IMG/VR virus record: IMGVR_UViG_3300036832_000776
Span: 1-36,437 of that record
Source: a virus
Strand: one strand, 5' to 3'
DNA length: 36,437 nt
Shown: piece by piece, positions 1 to 7,963 of the stretch
Layout of the letters: each line of letters starts with the position of its first letter
How positions within the stretch are numbered: position 1 is the first letter of the stretch
Translations under genes and position numbers: made by a program
Notes under the pieces: model-generated
What the model saw: the letters and a program-made list of their open reading frames with translations, nothing else
Databases searched by the model: none
What the model was told of the DNA's origin: nothing

Positions 1-701
1 CACGTCTCCAGCAACGCCGCCTGCGCTTCCGCTACGGATTGCGGCCCAAGCTCAAGCACCCAGACGCTGATCGAATTGCCCTGCGCGAAGAAGGTGGTGG
101 CCATCTGGCCGAGTTCGGTCGCGCCCGCCGGTTGCACCGTGCCTAGCGTGGTCGCCGGACCGGGGTCCACCGCCAACGCGGCGCTGGTGTAGGTGAACGA
201 GGTGGCGTCGATCACCGACGAGACCACGCCGACGCCGTTGTAGGCCTCTGGCACGCACCCCTGAACATTGACCGTCGGCGCGTCACCCGCCTGCCACACC
301 GGGCCGCCAGCGGCGACGGTGCAGGTGACGATGCCGTTGTTCCACGTCAGGCTGAGAATCGAGGTCTCGGGGAAGAGGACGGCTTCAAGGTCCTCGCGCT
401 GGGTGAGCAGCGCCACCTGTTGCGTCTCAAGCTGGGTCGCGCCGTAGGAGACGAAGCACCCGCTCTGTTGATAGGTGTTCGGGGTCGGGGCGATGATCGT
501 GGAGACGTTGACCGTCACGATGGAGTTCGGGTCGGACGGGAAATGGACCGGCGGCGGCGACGGTTCGGCCGCGAATTGGCCGGGAGCGCCGAATTGGGTC
601 ACGCGCCCGCGCGCCTGCCCAACCTTGTAGCCAGCGGACTTGGTGACCTGCCGCCGAATGTTGCGCGCTTGGAGAGAGAACTTCGAGGCTAGGGAGGTCA
701 T
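1..701 (-). CDS. Putative contractile-tail sheath-like protein, 3' end missing
   Basis: About 233 codons read from the ATG at 701 to the window edge, so the C-terminal part is absent. The start is supported by GAGGGCGAA just upstream (706-714). The visible protein has a basic N-terminus, a segment beginning VNVSTIIAPTPNTYQQSG, an Ig-like stretch (SILSLTWNNGIVTCTVAAGG) and then TTFFAQGNSISVWVLELGP. This succession of a short leader, a beta-rich insert and a 'VWVLELG' strand resembles sheath-like proteins of myoviruses (established resemblance recalled from family patterns, not searched). Its place downstream of capsid and neck genes fits a tail protein. It could instead be another major tail structural protein; the subtilisin-like core expected of a sheath would lie outside the window. 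Confidence 0.55.
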   Translation of the reverse strand, partial: MTSLASKFSLQARNIRRQVTKSAGYKVGQARGRVTQFGAPGQFAAEPSPPPVHFPSDPNSIVTVNVSTIIAPTPNTYQQSGCFVSYGATQLETQQVALLTQREDLEAVLFPETSILSLTWNNGIVTCTVAAGGPVWQAGDAPTVNVQGCVPEAYNGVGVVSSVIDATSFTYTSAALAVDPGPATTLGTVQPAGATELGQMATTFFAQGNSISVWVLELGPQSVAEAQAALLET

Positions 702-729
702 GAGATTCGCCCTCTCACGACCACTCAGG

Positions 730-918
730 TCATGTCTGAGCGGCCTTGTGGTGGTTGTTGCGCTTGGTGGTCGGCGGTGTCGGGGATGGCGGCGGCGCAG
801 GATCGGCGCGGCGTTGCTCGCCCGCGCGGGACCCACCGCCGGTGCCGGGGACCGCCATCGCCTTGCTCATCAGCGGATAGGTGACGTCCCAGAGCGGCTT
901 GACCCAGTTCTGCGGCAT
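730..918 (-). CDS. Small proline-rich phage protein (62 aa), unknown function
   Basis: The ORF starts at ATG 918 with a well placed GAGGG (923-931 complement) and begins MPQNWVKPLWDVTYPLMSK. Its C-terminal half is low-complexity, rich in Pro, Gly and Arg. It lies between the 457-residue structural gene and the sheath-like gene, with short gaps on both sides, so it is probably cotranscribed with the tail genes. A TTG at 948 overlapping the preceding stop is an alternative start, but it lacks an equally good ribosome-binding site. I do not recognise a family. Confidence 0.5.
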   Translation of the reverse strand: MPQNWVKPLWDVTYPLMSKAMAVPGTGGGSRAGEQRRADPAPPPSPTPPTTKRNNHHKAAQT

Positions 919-944
919 AGCGTTCGCCCTCGCTTGCTCTTCGC

Positions 945-2318
945 TCAATACTGCACCAGCGCGGCCTCGCGCTCAATGGGGTCATCAAGGGGGTTGACGA
1001 CCGGCGGCGCAGGCGACCGATACAGGTTGAACTCATTCTGTACTAACGCCCTTTTGATCACTTGTCGCGCCAGATCGCGCGCGACGCTTTGCAAGTAGGA
1101 GACCTCGAAGGTCACGATCTTCTTCTGCGCGAGGATGCGGAACTCCGTCTGGTTCCGCTTCTCATCCTCGATCACCGGCATCGCGTTCATCAGCCCCATC
1201 TTGCAGTCGTTGCGGATGATCTGGAGCACGAAGTCCATGAAGTCGGCCGCCTGCGCGGCAGTCGCGCCATAGAGGGTGACCCGCACCACGTCCTTCGACA
1301 ATTGGTCGCGCTCAAGATGCCGCCCGCGCATGGGCGCGCTCTGAAGAGCGACGGTGTTGTCGATATGGACGCTGCCATAGGGCAGTTCGGCGTTATCCGG
1401 GGCGAGGAAACTTGGGTAGAGCGGGAACGGGCAGGTGAGGCCCCAATAGGGCGGCACATAGCCGGGGAAGCTCAACCAGATCGGCAGCGAGTTGGAGACG
1501 AACAGGTCCGGCGTCCAGCCGACCGGGTCATCGATGATCAAGGATTTGTTGATGCTGATCAGCGATTGCCCGACGTAATGCCAAAGGTCCGCCGCCTCGT
1601 AATAATGACCGCGCGACGAAAATGAGAAACGGATGGCGTCGCGTTCGCCGATATAAAGCTCGTCCGGGCCGACCCCATTGAAAGACTGCACCTCGTTCTT
1701 CGAGGTGAACTCGACCGCGTTCTCATCCACCACCGCGTCTTCTTCCTGCTTGGTCTCGCTGGCGTAGTGCAGCGACCCGGCTTGATTGATCGAGACCGGC
1801 AGATTGCTGATGTTGACCGAACGCTGCACGACGACCGTGAACGTGTGTCCTCCGGTCGGCGTCGAGACCCACGCCCCGTTTGCTGGCATCGGCGGAATAT
1901 CGACGCCTTCACCGGGCCTTAGCTCGATGGTGGTGCCGTCATCCGGGCTGGCTGAGGCGGGGCCGGTGAAATTGACGTGGGCCGCTTCCGCCTCGAACAC
2001 GCCCTGATCGGCGGCGCTGAGCGGGTTCTCGATCCGGCCGCCGATGATGTCCGCCGCGCCGACGCCGCCGGACACCACTTGGATCGAGCGATTGTCCTCC
2101 AGCGTCGCATGGGCGAGGCCGCCGGTCAGCGCCGTGCGGGCGTCGCCGGTCAAGGCCCTGACCCAATAGACCATGCCGTCGAGCGGCGAGACCCATTTGC
2201 GATAGAGGTTGAAGGTGACGTGCTCGTCGCCGCTGATCTGGCTGACGCCGCTCTTCAGGAGCGCCGCCGCCGCTGTCTGCACGCCGCCGCTGTTGGCGAT
2301 CTCGTTGATGCTAGGCAT
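945..2318 (-). CDS. Phage structural protein, neck/tail region (457 aa), unrecognised family
   Basis: A long ORF with strong GC3 bias and natural composition, sitting between neck-type genes and the sheath-like gene. The start ATG overlaps the stop of the upstream gene (ATGCCTAG). The N-terminal part contains WVSPLDGMVYWVRAL; the middle is beta-rich (HTFTVVVQRSVNISNLP, RFSFSSRGHYYEAADLWHYVG); residues around 340-400 contain HLERDQLSKDVVRVTLYG and a helical stretch. Position suggests a virion component such as a tail terminator, tube-initiator or connector-associated protein; sequence alone does not decide. No signal peptide or membrane helix is visible. Confidence 0.7.
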   Translation of the reverse strand: MPSINEIANSGGVQTAAAALLKSGVSQISGDEHVTFNLYRKWVSPLDGMVYWVRALTGDARTALTGGLAHATLEDNRSIQVVSGGVGAADIIGGRIENPLSAADQGVFEAEAAHVNFTGPASASPDDGTTIELRPGEGVDIPPMPANGAWVSTPTGGHTFTVVVQRSVNISNLPVSINQAGSLHYASETKQEEDAVVDENAVEFTSKNEVQSFNGVGPDELYIGERDAIRFSFSSRGHYYEAADLWHYVGQSLISINKSLIIDDPVGWTPDLFVSNSLPIWLSFPGYVPPYWGLTCPFPLYPSFLAPDNAELPYGSVHIDNTVALQSAPMRGRHLERDQLSKDVVRVTLYGATAAQAADFMDFVLQIIRNDCKMGLMNAMPVIEDEKRNQTEFRILAQKKIVTFEVSYLQSVARDLARQVIKRALVQNEFNLYRSPAPPVVNPLDDPIEREAALVQY

Positions 2319-2490
2319 TGGGGTTGATGCCCAAGCCGAGCGCGATCTCGACGGTCAGCTTCTCGACCCGCTTCATCCGCTCGTCCATCGCCTGAACATC
2401 GACCAACAGGCGCATCACCCGGTCAAACAAGGCGTCCAGCCGATGCGGGTCTTCAGGCGGGTTGGCCGGTGTCGGCGTATCGCGCATCAT
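2311..2490 (-). CDS. Small coiled-coil-like protein (59 aa) in neck module
   Basis: The ATGATG at 2490-2485 overlaps the TGA of the upstream gene, giving start MMRDTPTP. The sequence is proline-rich at first and then a predicted amphipathic helix (HRLDALFDRVMRLLVDVQAMD onwards) with heptad-like hydrophobic spacing. Overlapping start and stop codons on both sides (stop overlapping the ATG at 2318) argue for translational coupling in the structural operon. Function is not recognised; small helical proteins in this position can be assembly accessories. Confidence 0.6.
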   Translation of the reverse strand: MMRDTPTPANPPEDPHRLDALFDRVMRLLVDVQAMDERMKRVEKLTVEIALGLGINPNA

Positions 2491-2903
2491 TCCACCCACG
2501 CGCGGAAGGCGCTGACGTAAAGCCCGGTGTCGAAAAAGGACGGGCGCGGGCCGCGCTTGGCGTAGGGACGCTTCAGCCGATGGTTGACCCCACGAAGGGA
2601 GGCTTTGGTGGGGACGCCCGCCACACGCCCGTCAAGCCGCTTGGCCAGAATGAACGATTGGAACATCGCCTTGATCTCGGCCATCATCGGCTGGAGCGAC
2701 GGTTCCCGACCGGCCACCACCGCCTTGGCGTGGCGCTCGCTCTGCCGTTTGATCAGCGCCCGAATCTCCTTCTCGTTGTCGGTGACAAAATGCTCGATCA
2801 CGCCGTAGCGGCGCTCAAGGAACTCGGCCACTTCGTGCGTCGAGCGCGGCTGGCCGCCGTAGGCGTAGGGCACGTCGGTGACGCCGAAATGGAGCTTGGC
2901 CAT
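2487..2903 (-). CDS. HK97 gp10-like neck/tail-completion protein (putative)
   Basis: A 138-residue protein starting at ATG 2903, which overlaps the preceding stop (TGATG) and has AGAAGG 5 nt upstream. The helical N-terminal part (EVAEFLERRYGVIEHFVTDN) is followed by a basic region and a C-terminus reading RPSFFDTGLYVSAFRAWVE. The 'D-T-G-L-Y-x-x-x-F-R-A-W-V' ending resembles phage neck or tail-completion proteins of the HK97 gp10 group, which close the head-tail interface. The assignment rests on length, position and this ending; no search was run. An in-frame ATG at 2921 is the alternative start. Confidence 0.5.
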   Translation of the reverse strand: MAKLHFGVTDVPYAYGGQPRSTHEVAEFLERRYGVIEHFVTDNEKEIRALIKRQSERHAKAVVAGREPSLQPMMAEIKAMFQSFILAKRLDGRVAGVPTKASLRGVNHRLKRPYAKRGPRPSFFDTGLYVSAFRAWVE

Positions 2904-3094
2904 CAAGCCTTCTCCATGCACTTGTGGCGGAAGACGGTGACGAACACCTCGTTGTCCACCTCGACATAGCTCTCGATAGCCAGCGGATCGGGACGGGTCT
3001 CGACCACCACCCAGCGCGGCTTGAGACGCTCTGAGGGCCGCCAGCGCTCAACGAAGTCGATGAACGCGCCGCAAGCTTGGCATCGGGTCTCCAC
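2903..3094 (-). CDS. Small zinc-ribbon-like protein (63 aa)
   Basis: Best start is GTG 3094, preceded by GGGGGAGGGGGGATA; longer in-frame starts would run into the divergent HNH gene. Near the N-terminus there is CxxC (CQACGAF) and near the C-terminus HxC (RHKCMEKA), a plausible single zinc site. The middle reads LKPRWVVVETRPDPLAIESY. It is translationally coupled to the following neck gene (TGATG). Function is unknown. Confidence 0.55.
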   Translation of the reverse strand: METRCQACGAFIDFVERWRPSERLKPRWVVVETRPDPLAIESYVEVDNEVFVTVFRHKCMEKA

Positions 3095-3129
3095 TATCCC
3101 CCCTCCCCCACTGATGCTATCACTGGAGC

Positions 3130-3561
3130 ATGGAAGAGTGGCGACCAATCCCTGACTATCTCGGCTACGAGGCGTCGTCGCTTGGGCGCATCCGCAGTCG
3201 TTGGAACATCCTGACGCAATGGCCCAATGAGAAGGGCTACCTGCGCGTCATCATCAGGGGCAAGCATCGCAAGGTCCATCGGCTGGTGTTCGCGGCGTTC
3301 AACGGCTGGTGGCCGCCTGAGACCAACCACAAAGACCTCGACAAGGCGCACAACGAACCGGGCAACCTCGAACCATCCACGCGCTTGCACAACATGGGAC
3401 ACGCGCGAGCGAACGGCGCTTACGTGCCCTTCGTCCCGTCGGTTGCGATCTGTGAGCGATGCGGCGGCGAGTATCGAGCACGCGGGCGCGAGGGCAATCG
3501 CCCAGCCTCGCGTTTTTGCTCTCGTGAATGCTCGAACAAGCATTTACGAAATTCCCCATAG
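3130..3561 (+). CDS. HNH homing endonuclease with NUMOD4 motif
   Basis: The 143-residue protein opens with a NUMOD4-type segment (EEWRPIPDYLGYEASSLGRIRS, about residues 2-23). An HNH core follows: V49H50 in KVHRLVFAAF, N66H67-D69 in NHKDLDKAHNEP, and the typical GNLEP about residues 78-82. A C-terminal Cys cluster (C108/C111, C130/C134) may bind zinc. These families make site-specific DNA breaks and move by homing. It is a single plus-strand gene within the minus-strand neck module, between 3094 and 3544, and its last 18 nt overlap the 3' end of the convergent neck gene. GGAG lies 3 nt before the start. This arrangement is typical of a mobile free-standing endonuclease. Confidence 0.9.
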   Translation: MEEWRPIPDYLGYEASSLGRIRSRWNILTQWPNEKGYLRVIIRGKHRKVHRLVFAAFNGWWPPETNHKDLDKAHNEPGNLEPSTRLHNMGHARANGAYVPFVPSVAICERCGGEYRARGREGNRPASRFCSRECSNKHLRNSP

Positions 3562-4095
3562 TGTTCCCCATTGGCCGACGATCTGCATATACCGGCGGCC
3601 CCATGGCGTCTTTAAGAGATCGAGGCCCATCAGGGTCATGTCGGCGATCTGCGAGGGGATTTGCTGGCTGGCGCTGGTGCCCTGATCGGACGCGCTGGAG
3701 ACGAAGCCGTAGCTCATCACGTTCATACCGAGCTTCTCGCGCAGGTCGGCCCAGAAGGTCGCCGCATTGTCCGGCGGCGGTGCGGCGTCGGGATCGTCGG
3801 TGGCGATGGTGACGAGGATGTGGCCGCCGAGATTGTAGAGCGCGATGGCGTAGATCGACGGCGACTGATTGGGCGGCGCGGCGGGCGGCGGCGGCAGGAC
3901 CGAGAGATTGGGCACCGCTTGCAGGCCCGCATAGGTGAGATTTAGCGCCTCGTCGTAGGCCATCTGAAGATAGGGCGAATCGACCGGCAGCACGCTCTGC
4001 GGCGCGCCCATGACGGCGTAGACCCAGTTGGTGAAGCCCTCGACGGTCGGATCAGGCGCGGTGACCGGGACGAGCTTGGGAACAAGCCTGTTCAT
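3544..4095 (-). CDS. Phage neck/head-tail connection protein (183 aa), putative
   Basis: The protein is continuous and natural in composition, starting MNRLVPKLVPVTAPDPTVEGF. It contains a hydrophobic central strand (SIYAIALYNLGGHILVTIA) and ends MQIVGQWGTLWGIS. Its position between capsid-proximal genes and the neck genes, and its size, fit a head-completion or connector-associated protein. The 3' end overlaps the HNH endonuclease on the other strand by 18 nt, suggesting the endonuclease inserted with little disturbance. No exact family is recognised. Confidence 0.6.
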   Translation of the reverse strand: MNRLVPKLVPVTAPDPTVEGFTNWVYAVMGAPQSVLPVDSPYLQMAYDEALNLTYAGLQAVPNLSVLPPPPAAPPNQSPSIYAIALYNLGGHILVTIATDDPDAAPPPDNAATFWADLREKLGMNVMSYGFVSSASDQGTSASQQIPSQIADMTLMGLDLLKTPWGRRYMQIVGQWGTLWGIS

Positions 4096-4112
4096 GCGCG
4101 CCCTGCATCGGT

Positions 4113-4616
4113 TTAGTTCGGCGGACTTTGCGGGCGCTCTTCACGTTCGGCGCGGAAGCCCTCGGCGACATGGCTGTCGTCCGGATTGGTGAACCCGGCG
4201 CGCGGTTCGATTTCGGCGACTGAGACTTCGTAATTCTTGGCGATCTGGCCGGTCTCGTTCTCGATGGTGTTCATCATCGCAATCGCGGCGTCCTTGCGAA
4301 GCTGCTTGCCGCGCTCAACCAGCACGTCCTCGCGATAATGGGTCGCTCGCGCCAGCTTCTCGGAAGCAATCGGCTTGCCGACCGAGATCAGATAACCCTC
4401 GAAGTCCTTGCGCACCGATTCGATCTCGGTGGCGTTGACGAGGCCGTACTTGCCCCATTGCTCGAAGATCGCGTCGATGTCCTTCTGACTGCAATCGACA
4501 GCCAGCCTTACCTGCTTGAAGACGCCGACACGCTGGGTGACCAGCTTGCGCTCCGGCAGCTTGTAGGCGAACTCCAAGATTTGCTTGGTGGCGTTGCCGA
4601 TGAAGACGTCGGTCAT
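4113..4616 (-). CDS. Phage head-tail region protein (167 aa), unknown function
   Basis: Starts at ATG 4616, overlapping the stop of the upstream gene (ATGA). It is mostly helical and charged (VFKQVRLAVDCSQKDIDAIFEQ; HYREDVLVERGKQLRKDAA) with an acidic, proline-containing tail. The place downstream of the major capsid gene and the size suggest a head-completion protein. No catalytic motifs, signal peptide or membrane helices are visible, and the family is not recognised. Confidence 0.6.
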   Translation of the reverse strand: MTDVFIGNATKQILEFAYKLPERKLVTQRVGVFKQVRLAVDCSQKDIDAIFEQWGKYGLVNATEIESVRKDFEGYLISVGKPIASEKLARATHYREDVLVERGKQLRKDAAIAMMNTIENETGQIAKNYEVSVAEIEPRAGFTNPDDSHVAEGFRAEREERPQSPPN

Positions 4617-4939
4617 GCCTGTCCCGTGGTGTAGGCTGGCGGCTGCGCGGGCGCGGGCGCGGCAGGCGCGGACTTGCCTTCTTTGGGCTTGCGCTTCGTC
4701 TCCTCTTCAGGAAACGCGCCGGGGTAGAGGATGTTGACGATGCGCGCCGCGTCCTCGCGGTTGGTGATGCCGGGCGAGACGCCGTTCTTCACGATGGCGG
4801 GGCCACCAGCCCATGCGGGGCGCGAGTACATCCACAATCCGCTGGGGTCCTGTTCGAGCACCATCGGCGGCATTTCCTTGGGCAGTTCGGCAGGCGGTTC
4901 TGACCGACCCTGACGAGGCGGCGGCGGGGTCTGCGGCAT
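4613..4939 (-). CDS. Small phage protein (108 aa) with Pro/Ala-rich ends
   Basis: Start ATG 4939 overlaps the stop of the endonuclease VII gene (TGATG). Proline-rich termini flank a core reading PPMVLEQDPSGLWMYSRP and NGVSPGITNREDAARIVNIL. This is likely a small structural or assembly protein of the head module. The same frame stays open upstream to 5263, but that part reads as random sequence antisense-like to the nuclease gene, so the longer version is rejected. Confidence 0.55.
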   Translation of the reverse strand: MPQTPPPPRQGRSEPPAELPKEMPPMVLEQDPSGLWMYSRPAWAGGPAIVKNGVSPGITNREDAARIVNILYPGAFPEEETKRKPKEGKSAPAAPAPAQPPAYTTGQA

Positions 4940-5316
4940 CACTGTGTTCCTTCTGACAGGTAGGCCGAGACCTCGGCCTCGTGTTTCTCCAGCCAGCCCA
5001 GATGACTGTTGCAGCGCAGGCAGAGCAGACCGCGCACGCGCATGGTCTTGTGGCAGTGATCGATGTACGGCCGGTCGTGGATGTCGGTCGGACAGATGCG
5101 GCACTTGCCGTCTTGGCTGGCCAGCATTGCATCGACATCCGCTTGCGTGAGGCCGTAGCAATGCTTCAGGTGCGCTGCCCGGACCTTCTCCGGATTGGCC
5201 TTTCGCCACTGTCTTTGGTAGGCGGCGTAGGCTGCTTTCTGCGCCTTGGTCGTCGGCTTCCAATCACCGTGCAAAGCACGATGACGCGCCTGTCTCTCTG
5301 CGCCCGTGTCACTCAT
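4939..5316 (-). CDS. Recombination endonuclease VII-like (HNH/treble-clef nuclease)
   Basis: The 125-residue protein has the endonuclease VII signature: C72xxC75 (KCRICPTD), IDHCHK at 85-90, and LLCLRCNSHLG with C99xxC102 and N103. The four Cys form the structural zinc site, and D86/H87/N103 match the nuclease centre of phage T4 gp49-type enzymes, which resolve branched DNA. The N-terminal part is basic and helical. Its start overlaps the last 8 nt of the major capsid gene and its stop overlaps the next start. Either it serves DNA debranching before packaging, or it is a homing-type nuclease next to the capsid gene, as often seen for this family. Confidence 0.88.
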   Translation of the reverse strand: MSDTGAERQARHRALHGDWKPTTKAQKAAYAAYQRQWRKANPEKVRAAHLKHCYGLTQADVDAMLASQDGKCRICPTDIHDRPYIDHCHKTMRVRGLLCLRCNSHLGWLEKHEAEVSAYLSEGTQ

Positions 5317-6334
5317 ATTGCATGCTGATTATGGTTACACATTCGGGTCTGAGCGCCCAGCCTGCCGTGGTCCGCATCTCCTGAATGACGTCGATGGTGC
5401 CGCCCGCAATCGGGGTCGGGATTTCGCGCGGCGCGACCATGTCGTTGAGCATCAACAGGCACGCCTCAAGCGACGGGCTGAGCTTGGCGAACTCGTTGGT
5501 GTTGATGGTGCCGCGCCCCTTGGGCTGCTCGACCTCCGGCATCACGATCAGGACCGCGTCGTTGCCGCCCGCGCCCTTGCCGATCAGTGTGTCGTCGTAG
5601 GCCCAGATGACCTCGTCGTCGTTCATCGCCAGCACGTCCTTGAACACCCCAGCGGTGGTGGTCGAACCCGCGCCCTTGCTCTGGAACTGGGCCAGCATGA
5701 CGATGTTCTGATATTCCATCTGGCCGAGCGTGCGCTGCGGCCCAAGGACGACGAACTTGCGTCCGATGCCGAGTTGGTTGGTGCGGGTCTTGATCGCGCT
5801 GACCTGCGACAGGAGGAAGGTCGCCATCTCGCCGTTGTCGTAGGTGACCACGGTGTCGTTGGAATTGCCGTCCGGCGGCAATGGGATCGAGGTCGCCCCG
5901 ACCGCGTTGACCAGCCCCTCGCCGTTGACCGGGTTGAAGCCATACAGCAACCCGTTGCGCTGAAGCTGGAAGTTGGCTTGACGCATGCCAAGACGGTGCA
6001 GGTCGGCGATGCCGACGCCCCACTTCGACACCGCCGCCGTGTCGTGATGGTCCCATTGCGCGCGGCAGCGCAGGAGATAGGTCGGCGCGCTGATCTGGGA
6101 GAAGGTGAAGCTGACGCCGGGCAGTTGGTTGGGCGCGCTCTGGCCCGCTTCCATCGTCGTGCGCAGTTCGATGCGCTTGATGTAGGCGTACATGTCGCCT
6201 TCGCTCAGCCTCGTCAGCGGCGCGCCGGTCGGCAGGCAATCGAATGCGCCCGACGCCTGTGTGTAGGGCATCAGGAGTTCAGGCATCACGTAGGAGGGGT
6301 GAACCTGAATGAATGAGGGAGCGAGCACGCCCAT
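5309..6334 (-). CDS. Major capsid protein (DUF2184-like)
   Basis: A 341-residue protein starting MGVLAPSFIQVHPSYVMPELL, with GGAGAAGCGAA upstream of the ATG. It contains the pattern of DUF2184-type phage capsid proteins: a region about Tyr49-Arg55 (DMYAYIKRIELRT), GVGIADLHRLGMRQANFQLQ and a C-terminal PIAGGTIDVIQEMRTTAGWA. This family forms HK97-fold shells. Its place after the protease, scaffold and decoration genes supports the call. There is no N-terminal delta domain of HK97 type, so a separate scaffold (7010-7963) is likely used. The gene's end overlaps the endonuclease VII start. Confidence is high for capsid, moderate for the exact family. Confidence 0.82.
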   Translation of the reverse strand: MGVLAPSFIQVHPSYVMPELLMPYTQASGAFDCLPTGAPLTRLSEGDMYAYIKRIELRTTMEAGQSAPNQLPGVSFTFSQISAPTYLLRCRAQWDHHDTAAVSKWGVGIADLHRLGMRQANFQLQRNGLLYGFNPVNGEGLVNAVGATSIPLPPDGNSNDTVVTYDNGEMATFLLSQVSAIKTRTNQLGIGRKFVVLGPQRTLGQMEYQNIVMLAQFQSKGAGSTTTAGVFKDVLAMNDDEVIWAYDDTLIGKGAGGNDAVLIVMPEVEQPKGRGTINTNEFAKLSPSLEACLLMLNDMVAPREIPTPIAGGTIDVIQEMRTTAGWALRPECVTIISMQYE

Positions 6335-6346
6335 TTCGCTTCTCCG

Positions 6347-6943
6347 TTAGAGGATGCAGATCGCCGCTGCGGCGTTGCGGTTCCAGTTCAGGAACTGGTT
6401 TGCGGGCGTGTAGACCGCCGCCATGCAATTGCCGGGGAAGGTGCGGATGATCCTGACGTTCAGCCCGGTCCCGGTGACGATCCGCTGGTTGACGAAATCC
6501 CAACCGACAGCTTGGAGGATCGGGTCGCCTTCGAGGCCAGTGGCCAAGGAGGGGTCGAGTTCGAGCGCCACCCGCGCGCCGGACCCAAGCCGGTAGAAAG
6601 CGACGAAGCCGCCGGGGCCGGTCTGCGGCGCTTGCGACTGCGGCGCGTTGATCGCCGCATAGTTCTGGTCGAAGACACAGAAGCCGCTGAGATGGGTCTC
6701 GTCGGCCGCCCGCTTGATGTGGCCGCCAAGCTCCGCGCGCGGGCCTGCGATGCCGGTTCCGGGGATAGTCTCGTCAATGGCGACGCCGCCCCACATCGGC
6801 AGCGTCTCGGTGTCATCGAGAATGCCGCCGGAATGGGCGAAGCGGGTCGCCGGGTCGGGATAGGCCGTGCCGACGATGACGCCGTCGGAATGCGTAATGA
6901 ACGACCCAGCCGCGTTCGTCATGATCGCAGGATTGATATTCAT
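6347..6943 (-). CDS. Putative capsid decoration/cement protein (198 aa)
   Basis: Ala/Gly-rich, beta-type protein starting MNINPAIMTNAAGSF at ATG 6943, with GAGGGCGAA upstream (6947-6955). Position directly upstream of the major capsid gene, in the slot often held by a head-stabilising or cement protein, is the main argument. Segments such as GFVAFYRLGSGARVALELD and NVRIIRTFPGNCMAAVY suggest a compact beta fold. The gap to the capsid gene is only 12 nt, consistent with coupled high expression. It could also be a minor head protein of another type. Confidence 0.5.
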   Translation of the reverse strand: MNINPAIMTNAAGSFITHSDGVIVGTAYPDPATRFAHSGGILDDTETLPMWGGVAIDETIPGTGIAGPRAELGGHIKRAADETHLSGFCVFDQNYAAINAPQSQAPQTGPGGFVAFYRLGSGARVALELDPSLATGLEGDPILQAVGWDFVNQRIVTGTGLNVRIIRTFPGNCMAAVYTPANQFLNWNRNAAAAICIL

Positions 6944-7009
6944 CGCTTCGCCCTCGATGTGTGCAGCACGCTAGAGGTTGGAGGACCTCGCGCGCGCTGT
7001 TTCGCTCCC

Positions 7010-7963
7010 TTACGCCATGTTGCGGTTGCGGAACCCGACCACGCGACGGCCGGGGCGGCCAAGGTCTTTGATGAAGCTGTGGTTGCCGTACCAGTGAATC
7101 TGCTTCAGCCCGGTGTCGGGGTCGGTCTTGGTCACCTTGCGGAACTCGCCGTCGCCGAGATCGGTCGGCTGCAACGCCGCCGCCGCCGCGTCGGAATAGA
7201 TCGCCTTCTCGATGTTGTCGAACGCCCTATCGGGCAGGTCCGACATCTTCACGTCCTTCCACTGCGGCGAGTGGATGCGGAACTCGGTCGCCAACCGACG
7301 GCGGTAGGTGCCGAGCGACTCGCCGGTCAGCCAGCGCTTCGCCTGCTTGCCGAACAATTGCGCCACGTCGTCCGCCCGCGCCTGCGCGTCGGCGTATTTG
7401 GCGACATCGTCGTCGGCCATCGTGTCGCGGCTTTCGAGCTTGGCGATGCGGTCGGCCATCCGGGCGATGATCGCGTCGGCGCGAGCGTCGCCCTTGGCGA
7501 TCTCGGCTTCCTGCTCGTCCTCGCCCTTGCCCTCGTCGGCCTTCTTCTTGGCTGCGTCGGCCTTGGCTTTGGCGACGACAGCGGCGTCGTCCTTCTCCTT
7601 GTCCTCGTCCGGCGGCGGGAACTCGTCCTTACGGCCCTTGCCCTTGGAATCGTCCTTGTCCTTGTCCTTGTCGGGCCACTCGTCGGCCTTCTTGCCCTTG
7701 CTGTCAGGCTTCATCGGCGGCGGTTCGCCGCCCTGCACCTGCTCCGGCGGCTTCTCGCTGCCCTCGTGCTGGAGGGTTAGGTCGCCGTCGTCGCCCACCC
7801 GCACGGTGGTGCGCTTGCGCGCGTCCGCGACCGCCTGATCGGCCTTGGCCTCAATGGCGTCCATGCGCGTGTGGATGCTGTCGAGCTTGGACAGCACCTT
7901 GTCGAGGGTGGTGCCGCCACCGCCTTCGTCAGCCTTAGATTTGCCTGCTGCTGCTTCGCCCAT
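7010..7963 (-). CDS. Putative capsid scaffolding protein
   Basis: The 317-residue protein has a long central, very highly charged low-complexity region (runs of Lys, Asp and Glu, about residues 60-160) flanked by a coiled-coil-like N-terminus (LDKVLSKLDSIHTRMDAIEAK) and a helical C-terminal part with repeated Asp/Ala. Acidic/basic helical composition and position between the protease and capsid genes are typical of scaffolds. Its start lies inside the last 29 nt of the protease gene, as in phages that link protease and scaffold translation. The very C-terminus is basic and ends VVGFRNRNMA. Confidence 0.6.
   Translation of the reverse strand: MGEAAAGKSKADEGGGGTTLDKVLSKLDSIHTRMDAIEAKADQAVADARKRTTVRVGDDGDLTLQHEGSEKPPEQVQGGEPPPMKPDSKGKKADEWPDKDKDKDDSKGKGRKDEFPPPDEDKEKDDAAVVAKAKADAAKKKADEGKGEDEQEAEIAKGDARADAIIARMADRIAKLESRDTMADDDVAKYADAQARADDVAQLFGKQAKRWLTGESLGTYRRRLATEFRIHSPQWKDVKMSDLPDRAFDNIEKAIYSDAAAAALQPTDLGDGEFRKVTKTDPDTGLKQIHWYGNHSFIKDLGRPGRRVVGFRNRNMA

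Noticed and set aside
4940-5263. Upstream extension of the 108-residue gene to a 216-residue protein
   Set aside because: The added part reads the endonuclease VII gene in another frame and has no natural composition. ATG 4939 is well placed at the TGATG overlap.
6512-7780. Long plus-strand ORF of 422 residues opposite the scaffold and decoration genes
   Set aside because: It is a GC-rich antisense shadow: Arg/Gly/Val-rich without motifs, while both minus-strand genes have domain-like sequence and ribosome-binding sites.
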